From Chrysemys picta bellii (taxonomy: Eukaryota > Chordata > Testudines > Emydidae): 64,000 nucleotides of DNA. The notes under the pieces were generated by a model. That model was not told where the DNA came from. It searched no databases and was given only the letters and a program-made list of their open reading frames with translations. Location of the stretch: assembly GCF_011386835.1 (NCBI RefSeq), contig NC_088797.1, positions 63,699,587 to 63,763,586 of the forward strand. Reading direction: 5' to 3'. Of this stretch, positions 11,098 to 20,182 are shown piece by piece (position 1 is the first letter of the stretch; each line of letters starts with the position of its first letter). The position numbers and the translations under genes are program-made.

Positions 11098-11780
11098 TAA
11101 GAGGCTGGTGAGATGTATTAATTAGTCCCTCAGGCTCTCCTATGGACTAGCACAGGATTGTTTCCTACCGTACATGCTTTAGAGGAACTTCTTTCAATGG
11201 CAAATTGATGACAGCATCCCTCTGGGAAATGATTTATGTCCTGCCTCCATTCCCAGTGCACTATCCATTGTAAAGTTTACAGAGTCTGACATACTGTATG
11301 AACCTTCCAGAGCAGCTTGTGAGAATCTTCCCATACTTGTCATCATTTTAGTAACACAGAGCCAGCAGCTTGATGCCAGCCTGGGTGTCAAGTCATTCGG
11401 CGTGACATTCAGAGCTTAGCAGGATTTAGATAAAAGGACTAGACATTAATATGGCTAAAGAGCGCGGCCAACGTTACACTGGAAAGGATAAAAATATTAT
11501 AAGGGATCTCAGGCCTCAGGGCATCAACCACTATCTGATGAACATTAGGAAGAAACTTCTCCCATTGGCAAGTTATTTCCAAGTGCAAGTCTGCTACTGG
11601 GTTACTTGCACCTTCCTTTGAAGTATTAGTTACTAACTAGTGTTGAAGACAAGATTCTGGCCTAAACAGATCACGTATCTGATGCAAAAAGGCAATTTCT
11701 GTATTTCTATGTTGCATGATCGTGCCATGACATGCTGTCATAAATGATGATGGGGACAGATCAAGGCCCAAACACCGTGA
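11098..11780. other. Intergenic DNA, nothing recognised
   Basis: No gene or repeat recognised. From about 11,781 to 11,821 one arm of a palindromic repeat (CAAAGGTATTTAGGTGCCTA) abuts the next transposon. Confidence 0.4.
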
Positions 11781-11821
11781 CCCAGAGCCTCAAAGGTATT
11801 TAGGTGCCTAACTCCCATAAA

Positions 11822-12996
11822 TAGGGCCCTGCCAAATTCATGGCCATGAAAAATGCGTCATGGACCATGAACCCTGGTCTCCCCCTGGTGAAATCTGGTC
11901 TTTTGTGTGCTTTTACCCTATACTATACAGATTTAATGTGGAAGACCAGAGTTTCTCAAGTTGGTGGTCTTGACCCAAAAGGGAGTTGCAGGGGGGTCGC
12001 AAGGTTATTTAGGGGGGTCGCGGTATTGCCACCCTTACTTCTGTGCTGCTGCAGATGATGATGCTGCCCTCAGAGCTGGGCGGACAGAGAGCAGTGGCTG
12101 TTGGCCAGTTGCCCAGCTCTGAAGCAGTAGCGTAGCTGGGCGGGAGCGGGGGAGCGGCCACTCCCCCACTGAGCACAAGTGGCGCCTTGTCAATTTCTTG
12201 GCGCCTTTTTACTCACCCGGGGGAGCAATAAAAAAAAAACGCGCCACTCACTGCGGCGCTTTTATTTTACTCACCCAGCAGCGCTCCAGGTCTTCGGCAG
12301 CACAACCTTCACTCGCTCCGGGTCTTCGGTGGCATTTTGGCGGCAGGACCTTCAGTGCCGCCGAAGACACCCGGAGCGAGTGAAGGGCCCGCCGCCGAAG
12401 ACCCGGAGTGCCGTCGGGTGAGTAAAAGTGCCATAGTGGGTGGCGCCTTTTTTTTTATTGCTCCCCCTGTTCCCTCCACCTGGCTACGCCACTGCTCTGA
12501 AGGCAGTGCCCCGCCAGCAGCATTGCAGAAGTAAGGGTGGCAATACCTTATCATGCCATCTTTAATTCTGCGCTGCTACCTTCAGAGCTGGGCGGCCAGA
12601 GCGTGGTGGCTGCTGACTGAGGGCCCAGCTCTGCAGGCAGCAGCGCAGAAGTAAGGGTGGCAATACCATACCATGCCATCCTTACTTCTGCGCTGCTGCT
12701 GACGGTGGCTCTGCCTTCAGAGCTGGGTTCCTGGCCAGCAGCCACCACTATCCAGCTGCCCAGCTCTGAAGGCAGCACTGCCGCCTGCAGCAGAGCAGGA
12801 GTAAGTGTAGCAGTACCGCACCCCTCTGTACAATAACCTTGTGACCCTCCCCACAACTCCTTTTTAGATCAGGACCCCTACAATTACAACACTGTGAAAT
12901 TTCAGATTTAAATAGCTGAAATCATGAAATTTACAATTTTAAAAATCCTATGACCATAAAATTGACTAAATGGATTGTGAATTTGGTAGGGTCCTA
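11822..12996. mobile_element. Foldback DNA transposon with TAGGGYCCTRCC ends
   Basis: The left end TAGGGCCCTGCCAAATTCA pairs with the right end, which in reverse reads TAGGACCCTACCAAATTCA. The middle contains repeated, partly self-complementary blocks built around CAGAGCTGGGCGG, CCCAGCTCTGAAGGCAG and AAGTAAGGGTGGCAATACC, so much of the element can fold back. No transposase is encoded. A clear target duplication was not found. The type is common in turtles and crocodilians as I recall. A second hAT MITE is nested inside (12,125-12,494). Confidence 0.8.
12125..12494. mobile_element. hAT MITE nested in foldback element, 370 bp
   Basis: The ends CAGTAGCGTAGCTGGG and CCTGGCTACGCCACTG (CAGTGGCGTAGCCAGG in reverse) are hAT-like inverted repeats. 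They are flanked by a perfect 8 bp duplication CTCTGAAG at 12,117-12,124 and 12,495-12,502. Removing the insert restores CCCAGCTCTGAAGGCAG of the host element. The arms GGAGCAATAAAAA / TTTTTATTGCTCC and the CCGAAGAC blocks are also inverted, so the whole MITE is a long imperfect hairpin. Confidence 0.93.
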
Positions 12997-14510
12997 ATTA
13001 TTATCGTTATTATTGGTGTAACACCATTGAACCAATTAATAGTAATGCATGTGATACACTGGGGAAATCCATAGCTGGTGGGGAATGAACAGTAAATATG
13101 GGTGTGCTAAGGATTTGTGTTTATTTCTATGAGTGTTTATGTTTTTGATGGGGCCCTGCATAACAGGATCCTGTCTTCACGGATTATTTCAGTTTTAAAA
13201 TGAGATCAAATTCTGCAGGCTTTTGGCTGCATAAATGGCCGGTGCAAGACAAACAAATTCAAATGCAGAGATGCTCAGGTTTGTTTGTCTTGACCCTGAA
13301 TGCATAGCCCTCTGGCAAACAAAGGGGTAGCCACTGTCTGGTATCTAAAATTCTCCTGTTGTCTGGCCATGAGTGGGGAAACTATTTACTGCATCTGGAA
13401 TAAGCTCCATGTTGTTGTTTTTCAATACTTTCCAAAAGTTGGGAATGAAATTACCTCACAAGTATTCATAACAAGGGAGGGGAGAGGCAGCTAACAGCTC
13501 TGTTTTGGAGCTAGCATAGTACAAAATGTGTCACGCAAGATTGCCACTGAGCTATGCTGTGTCCAAAACAGTAAGTCAAAAGAGGAATGGGGAAAGAACA
13601 GGTCCCAGGAGTGCCTTACACAGCCAAGGAGTTTTAATTAATAATTCACCTTGGAACTGGATTAATGGCAGCCTAGGTTCTTTGTCATAGCCTCATATAT
13701 TAAGGACAGCTAGCTATTGAGATAAAGTGGTAACCCCTTATTTTGAATTGAGATACAGTCAAACACCAGTTGTAGTGGGGATGCGGGAAAAGTTATTTGG
13801 CCAAACTGTGAAATCACCTAGAAATCAATGGCTCGCTATTTAGAATGGAATTCAGTAGCCAGAAATCCATCTGGGCAAAGCACCAGAGAGCCTCCCCGAC
13901 ACCTTGGTGAATGAGTTAGTCCCAGGCTAAAGTACAGCTGAGAGTTAGTTAGTTTCCTAGAGACCCTGGGCCAAGTTGAAAATGTATGAATGTATTTTCA
14001 TGAATATTTCTAATTCACTTCTTTTCATGGGGAGATTTGTATTCTGATCCCTTGGAGAATGGGATTGCTGACTCCCCCAGACAGTGAGTGGGAGACAGCC
14101 CAGTGTGTAAGCTCCGATCACAGGTGGGTACACTTGTGTGATGGGAAATGATGCAACACATACATTCCTTTCAGCCCTTCAGAGGCTGCATGCGTAGGCT
14201 TTTCCCTGGGATTAGTGGTCACAGTCCTAAACAAGGAGCAAACTCTTCACCAGTTAACGTGACATGCGTGAGGGTGAGCCAGCCTTTCTGCAGCTGGGCT
14301 CTGCTTTGCAGCCCCCACAGCCAGTTAATTCCACAGATGCTCAGAAATCCAGAACCAAAAGTGGACAAGAGACCAGTTAAGCAACTTACTGGAAACAAGC
14401 AACAGTTACAGGCAGAACAACAGGAGTAAAGCTGCAGCTCTGAATTTGTGGGTCATCAGTACTGAAGTACATTACAGTTGAACCTGATGCTAAACAATAA
14501 CCCTTCCAGA
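12997..14510. other. Intergenic DNA, nothing recognised
   Basis: No exon, RNA gene or clear repeat recognised. Confidence 0.45.
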
Positions 14511-14514
14511 TTTG

Positions 14515-14598
14515 GAGGCAGACCCTCAGTTTGTGCCAATTGGCCTAGCTCTGTTGAAGTCAATGGAGCAATGCTGATTTACTCTAGCTAAGGATCGT
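14515..14598. repeat. Palindromic short repeat (partial)
   Basis: Contains the dyad GTTGAAGTCAATGGAGCAAT and ends TCTAGCTAAGGATCGTCC. Related imperfect palindromes with GGCCAGATCCTYAGCT-like ends occur at 15.4 and 28.2 kb. Confidence 0.5.
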
Positions 14599-14866
14599 CC
14601 CTTGTCTTCATCCAACCCCAGAAAAACATATATGGGAGGTAAATCTACCTGTTCACTCACTATCATGGAACAATGCGTGATATATTCCTCCATATGTTTT
14701 TTTATTTTAGGGCAGTTCCATCAAATATGGGGAAAAAATTCCAAACCAAATGACCCCATCCATTGTCTCAGTATTGTCATTTATTTACTCTAAATTGCAT
14801 AAATGAGATAAGATTATTACAGGATCTAGTACCAAGGAAAAAGGTGTAATTTAGATTTAGAAATGT

Positions 14867-15130
14867 ACATAAGAACTTACGAATGGCCATACTGGGTCAG
14901 ACCAAAGGTCCATCTAGCCCAGTATCCTGTCTACCGACAGTGGCCAATGCCAGGTGCCCCAGAAGGAGTGAACCTAACAGGTAATGATTAAGTGATCTCT
15001 CTCCTGCCATCCATCTCCACCCTCTGACAAACAGAGGCTAGGGACACCATTCCTTACCCATCCTGGCTAATAGCCATTAATGGACTTAACTTCCATGAAT
15101 TTATCCAGTTCTCTTTTAAATGTAGAAATC
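14867..15130 (-). mobile_element. CR1 LINE 3' end
   Basis: Starts ACATAAGAACTTACGAATGG and CCATACTGGGTCAGACCAAA, the reverse complement of the conserved CR1 3' terminal region, and continues through AGGCTAGGGACACCATTCCT. Related copies lie at 24.0 and 58.6 kb. 5'-truncated. Confidence 0.88.
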
Positions 15131-15139
15131 TAATTTCAC

Positions 15140-15275
15140 TTAAATTGTAAGTCCTTTGGGGCAGGGATCTTTTGTTTGTTCTGCGTTTGTACAGCACCTA
15201 GCACAATGGGGACCTGGTCCATGACTGGGTCTCCTAGGTGTTACCACCACACTAAATAAATAAAATATAATAAAT
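15140..15275 (+). repeat. Ancient interspersed repeat (MIR/L2-like tail)
   Basis: GGGGCAGGGATCTTTTG followed by TTTGTACAGCACCTAGCACA and a TAAATAAATAAAATA tail. Same family as the segments near 4.2 and 38.2 kb. Confidence 0.55.
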
Positions 15276-15427
15276 ATACAGATTGATATTTTACTGATAG
15301 GTCCAAATACAGCAAGCCAGACCTACTCGATTCCTGAATCTGCATACCTGTTTTCTATCCAATACTACGGAAGAAGAGACTACTTTCTCACAATTGGTCC
15401 CTTACTATCTACAAAGGCATTTGAAAA

Positions 15428-15499
15428 GGCCAGAGTCTTAGCTAGTGTAAATTGATTTAGAGCCATTGACATCGATTTACACCAGCTGAGGATCTGGTC
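15428..15499. repeat. Palindromic short repeat
   Basis: Imperfect palindrome: GGCCAGAGTCTTAGCTAGTG on the left, CACCAGCTGAGGATCTGGTC on the right, with a GCCATTGACATCGATTTACA centre. Confidence 0.55.
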
Positions 15500-16980
15500 A
15501 TTAGCATTTTTCCAATTTTTTCAAATGTCTGAAAAAATCATTTGCAGGTGGAGATAGAATATGATGAGAAAACAGCTACAAAGGGAGCTACAAAACAACC
15601 TGTTCTCTCAGGAAAAGCTGAACCAGATAATTGAATGCCAGATTTTTTTATGCTCTTTCCTCTCTTTCTCTTTTTCACTTTTGAGACCAAGGCTTCTTCT
15701 GAGTAATTAGGGGATTGTATAACTTAAGGGGTTGCTAATGGTATGGAGCCTTTCATCTCTAGGCCACTGCTGTGATTTCAGCTCAGATAAGCAGTGACAG
15801 AAAGGGACTGATGGTTATTCAGCAGCTTTAATGAAGTGATCTAGTATTCTCAGTTCACTTCCTAGTGATCCAGTATTCTCAGTATTCTCACTTCCTAGTG
15901 AAAACAAAACCCACCATCACCACTGGCCGATAACTGTTGTCAGTCTCAGCAGAGATGAATGGGCCAAAGAAAATAAACTAGAGAGAGAGATCACTTCAGG
16001 TCAAGTTTGTGGCAGTTTGGTGCCATGGTTTCCATATACACTGCACTTGATCTGTGAATAGAAGTTTATAGTTTCCAGTAGTTGGTCCAGAACCTTTCAC
16101 TAGCGATAAAATCAATAGATATGAAATCGCTCAGAAGCAAAGCCAAAATAAAAAGCTGGCTGCATCCTAAAGTACGAAAGATGGGTGTTATTTCCAGTCC
16201 AAGCATTCTTATAGCATTGTGCAATCATCTCAGCTGTTGTGTGAAGACTAATCACTGAGATTCACAGGATCATTCGTTCCCGTCCAACTAGCTCATTTTG
16301 TTTAGTAAAAATTTTATCATATTTTTCAGTGTTTTCTCAGGTTACCCATTTTAATTGAAACATCCTGTTTTGTGGCTGTTAATAGCTCAGAGATGTGCCC
16401 CATAAACATGCACCTTCTTGAAAAGCTGCCCACCAAGGCTTTGGATATTTCCAGTTGCTTTTTATCATGTGATTATTGAACATCTGTTATTTTTGTTCCT
16501 TGTATTTTACTTTTACTAGAGAAACCCACTGACACAGACTAAGACAAATACAAAGTTGAAGCTAACCAGGCATAGATGCTTAAAAGCAAATTTATTAGGA
16601 AGTTTAAAGAGACTCCTTGGAAAAGAATCATCTCAGTTTACCAGAGGATAAATATTCAGCCAAATGATTCTGTGTACAATGATGGCACATACATAGAGCT
16701 AACGAGGTCAGCTAGTTAGAACACACAGGAGATCATTAAGTCAGATACTGTGGTGCGGTTTTCAAGAGGGCTGGTTACATTTTTGGCTATTAAAAGCATG
16801 TGCAGTTATGGATGTTAAAATATGGGTGTTCAAATCTAATGATTTAGGGCATAAATTAGTCACCTACAGGAATTAAGAAATAAAGCCAATGGGAGTTGTA
16901 GGTATTCAACACCTCTGAAAACCATGCCCCAGGTGGCTTAAATTGGCCGCCCAATGAAGGACACACCCAAAATGGATGGA
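15500..16980. other. Intergenic DNA, nothing recognised
   Basis: No gene recognised. A small direct duplication around AGTATTCTCAGT...CACTTCCTAGTG occurs at 15,843-15,900. Otherwise no structure seen. Confidence 0.45.
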
Positions 16981-16989
16981 CTTTTCATT

Positions 16990-17105
16990 ATAATTTGGAC
17001 CTAATTAATTTACTCAAGGTCACCCAGCGAGTCAGTGGCAGATCTGGGACTAAAACCTAGCTCTCCTGAATCCTAGACCATTCCCCTCTCCACTGCACCA
17101 TGCTG
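16990..17105 (-). repeat. MIR-type SINE
   Basis: Contains TTTACTCAAGGTCACCCAGC, GTCAGTGGCAGATCTGGGAC and a CTCTCC...CACTGCACCATGCTG end, the reverse of the MIR core. The 28 bases at 17,003-17,030 recur exactly at 25,363-25,390. Confidence 0.75.
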
Positions 17106-17284
17106 GCTATACTTTTGCACAGTTGTTTAGGTTTTACTAGGACTAGGGAGGAAGAGAGCTGCTGTGTGGTCCTTTGAATTTTCAGGTACAGACCTGTTAA
17201 AGAAACAGGATACCAAACCTGATGGACCAGTGTTTTTATCTTATGACCATATGAAATAGCCAACCTACCTAAACCTGTGTGGGT

Positions 17285-17560
17285 GGTCAGGCCTAATGGT
17301 TAGAGTCAGGCACCTAGAACCAGAGCTGGGGTGAGAGCCACGGTCAGAGTCAGGTGCCAAGCCAAAGGTCAGAGCTGGCAACAAAGTCAGAAGTCAAGCC
17401 AGGGGTCGAAGCTGGAATTGGCATGGGGGTAGAGTGTAGGAGCAGGGATAGGATGCAATGAGGTAGGAAAGCAGGAACTGGGAACAAACAGGGGCCTGGG
17501 ACAAGGAGGGCAGGAGCAGGTTGGGAAGCAGGAACTAGGAGTCAGGAAAGTAGGCAGGGT
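17285..17560. repeat. Purine-rich degenerate tandem repeat
   Basis: Loose repetition of GTCAGAGYCAGG / AGCCAAAGGTCAGAGCTGG units, passing into GGAGCAGG / AGCAGGAACTRGGA units. Strongly A+G on the plus strand, no conserved reading frame. Confidence 0.5.
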
Positions 17561-18236
17561 CCATAGTAGTAGCCAGCCAGAGATTCACCTAGTTGCTTAG
17601 ACAACTTCCTGGGTCTCTTTCTGGTTTAAGCAGTGCATTCCAGCCAATCAGTGGGGCTTTACATCTCCACCCAGGATGAGCTTTGTGGGTGTGGCACTTT
17701 GAAAGCCAGAGCTTCTTTAGCCTCCTTGTCGACTGGTTTGGGTGAGCTGCTGGTCACTGCCTGGTAACCCGCGGTAACTCCCTCCCAACCTGCTGGCTCC
17801 CCAACAAGCCAAAACTAGGCTAGCAACTAATCTGACTAGCTGGTGCCCCTATAACTGTGTGTCTGGTGTTTGGTATAAAAAAATTGACCTGTTGTGATTG
17901 CAAGCTGCTTCTAATGTTATTTCCTCAGCATTCCCTCTTCATGTCCTAGCATGAAAGAAGAGGAAAAACCCACTGAAACATGAAAGAGCAGGAAAACAGA
18001 AAGAACAGAAAACACATTGTTGCTTAATTGAGCTGGGAAAGGAGGAGGAGGAATAGAATGCTATGACTTGCAGCTCTGTGTTTATAGGGCTGTTTCGCTA
18101 GCATGTCTGGAGATACGGTGCCCACTTCACTCTTCCAGCTGTCATACAGGAAGTCACTAAGGAGCACATTCAAGCATGGAGCACACCAGGTTATGTGTTT
18201 AAAATGCATTGACTCTGTTGGTGTCAGGCCCATGCG
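17561..18236. other. Intergenic DNA, nothing recognised
   Basis: No gene or clear repeat recognised. Confidence 0.4.
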
Positions 18237-18533
18237 CTGTGGTCTAGTTTACACAGAAAGTTACACCGTCATCATTTACAGGTGTAAGCTAAATCAATAT
18301 AGACCAGATTTAAATCAGTGTAGACATGTTCATGTACAAGTTTGTACCCATTTAACTAAATCAGTTTAACACCACCTCTTTGGGTATATCTACACTATGA
18401 GATTAATCCGAATGTACAGAATTCGATTTTTGGCAACCGATTGTATAAAGTCGAGTGTATGCGGCCACACTAAGCACAGTAATTCGGCGGTGTGCGTCCA
18501 TGTACCGAAGCTAGTGTCGACTTCCGGAGCGTT

Positions 18534-18550
18534 GCACTGTGGGTAGCTAT
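18534..18550 (+). promoter_or_regulatory. Subterminal motif, transposase end
   Basis: GCACTGTGGGTAGCTAT, about 150 bp inside the left end of Harbinger copy 1. A near-identical motif lies at 22,381-22,397 inside the other end in the same orientation, and a related one (AACTGTGGGATAGCT) near 34.05 kb in copy 2. Possible binding site or shared promoter element; inference only. Confidence 0.35.
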
Positions 18551-18752
18551 CCCATAGCTATCCCATAGTTCCTGCAGTCTCCTCCGCCCATTGGAATTCT
18601 GGGTTGAGATCCCAGTGCCTGATGGGGCCAAAAACATTGTCGCGGGTGGTTCTGGGTACAGCCTCACCTCTTCCTCCATGAAAGCAATGGCAGACAACCG
18701 TTTCGCGCCTTTTTTCCTGGGTGAACACTGCAGACGCCATACCACGGCAAGC

Positions 18753-20048
18753 ATGGAGCCCACGCAGCTCAAGACAGCAGTCATGAACCTTGTAAAAACC
18801 TCGCGCGTTATCATGCAGTTTATGCTGAACCAGAATGTGCAAAACCAGGCGAGGAGGAGTGGGCTACGGCAGCACGGCGACGAGAGTGATGAGGACATGA
18901 ACATAGAATTCTATCAAACCGCAGGCCCTGGCGCTTTGGAGATCATGCTGTTAATGGGGCAGGTTATAGCCATGGAACGCCGATTCTGGGCTTGGGAAAC
19001 AAGCACAGACTGGTGGGACCGCATAGTGTTGCAGGTGTGGGACGATGCCCAGTGGCTGCGAAACTTTCGCATGCGTAAGGGCACTTTCATGGATCTTTGT
19101 GACTTGCTTTCCCCTGCCCTGAAGTGCCAAAATACCAAGATGAGAGCAGCCCTCACAGTTGAGAAGCGAGTGGCGATAGCCCCGTGGAAGCTTGCAACAC
19201 CAGACAGCTACCGATCAGTCGGGAATCAATTTGGAGTGGGCAAATCTACTGTGGGGGCTGCTGTGATGCAAGCCTGGTGGATCACAAGGGACAAAGCAAT
19301 CACTGAGCTGCTGCTATCAAAGGTAGTGACTCTGGGAAATGTGCAGGTCATAGTGGATGCAATGGGACTCCCTAACTGTGATGGGGTGATAGATGGAACC
19401 CATATCCCTATCTTGGCACCGGAGCACCAGGGTAGCCAGTACATAAACCGCAAGGGGTACTTTTCAATGGTGCTGCAAGCACTGGTGGATCACAAGGGAC
19501 ATTTCACCAACATCAACGTGGGATGGCCGGGAAGGGTTCATGACGCTCGCATCTTCAGGAACACTAGTCTGTTTAAATGGCTGCAGCAAGGGATTTACTT
19601 CCCAGACCAGAAAATAACCATTGGGGATGTTGAAATGCCTATAGTTATCCTTGGGGACCCAGCCTACCCCTTAATGCCATGGCTCATGAAGCCATACACA
19701 GGCAGCCTGGACAGGAGTCAGGAGCTGTTCAACTACAGGCTGAGCAAGTGCAGAATGGTGGTAGAATGTGCATTTGGACATTTAAAGGGTCGCTGGCGCA
19801 CGTTACTGACTCGCTCAGACCTCAGCCAAATCAATATTCCCATTGTTATTGCTGCTTGCTGTGTGCTCCACAATCTCTGTGAGAGTAAGGGGGAGACCTT
19901 TATGGCGGGGTGGGAGACTGAGGCAAATCACCTGGCCTCTGATTACGTGCAGCCAGACACCAGGGCGATTAGAAGAGCACACCAGGAAGCACTGAGCATC
20001 AGAGAAGCTTTGAAAACCAGTTTCATGACTGGCCAGGCTACGGTGTGA
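18753..20048 (+). CDS. Harbinger DDE transposase (HARBI1-like)
   Basis: Predicted nuclease that cuts and joins Harbinger transposon ends. The open frame runs from 18,591. I chose the ATG at 18,753 (MEPTQL...) because the second copy at 33.86 kb also starts MEPAQL and the context AGCATGG is a strong Kozak site; this gives 431 residues. In this numbering a helix-turn-helix-like stretch (SYRSVGNQFGVGKSTVG) lies at about 152-168. Then come the catalytic residues: Asp214 in IDGTHIPI, Asp264 in GRVHDARIF, and Glu338 in VVECAFGHLKGRW. GDPAYPL lies between the last two. All three acidic residues and the full frame are intact, so an active enzyme is possible. An AATAAA follows at 20,143-20,148. It shares the element with a SANT-like partner, which zebrafish Harbinger3 is known to need for nuclear import and end binding. 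Confidence 0.92.
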   Translation: MEPTQLKTAVMNLVKTSRVIMQFMLNQNVQNQARRSGLRQHGDESDEDMNIEFYQTAGPGALEIMLLMGQVIAMERRFWAWETSTDWWDRIVLQVWDDAQWLRNFRMRKGTFMDLCDLLSPALKCQNTKMRAALTVEKRVAIAPWKLATPDSYRSVGNQFGVGKSTVGAAVMQAWWITRDKAITELLLSKVVTLGNVQVIVDAMGLPNCDGVIDGTHIPILAPEHQGSQYINRKGYFSMVLQALVDHKGHFTNINVGWPGRVHDARIFRNTSLFKWLQQGIYFPDQKITIGDVEMPIVILGDPAYPLMPWLMKPYTGSLDRSQELFNYRLSKCRMVVECAFGHLKGRWRTLLTRSDLSQINIPIVIAACCVLHNLCESKGETFMAGWETEANHLASDYVQPDTRAIRRAHQEALSIREALKTSFMTGQATV

Positions 20049-20142
20049 AAGTTCTGTTTGTTGAAAACCCGCCCCCTTGACTGACTCATTCCCTGTAAGC
20101 AAACCACCCTCCCCCCTTCGATCACAGCTTGCTTTCAAAGGA

Positions 20143-20182
20143 AATAAAGTCACTATAATTTAAAAATCATGTATTCTTTATT
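20143..20182. terminator. Convergent polyadenylation signals
   Basis: AATAAA on the plus strand at 20,143-20,148 (transposase) and AATAAA on the minus strand at 20,177-20,182 (SANT gene) face each other about 30 bp apart. The 3' ends of the two transcripts should therefore overlap. Copy 2 keeps the transposase signal at about 31.67 kb. Confidence 0.6.
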
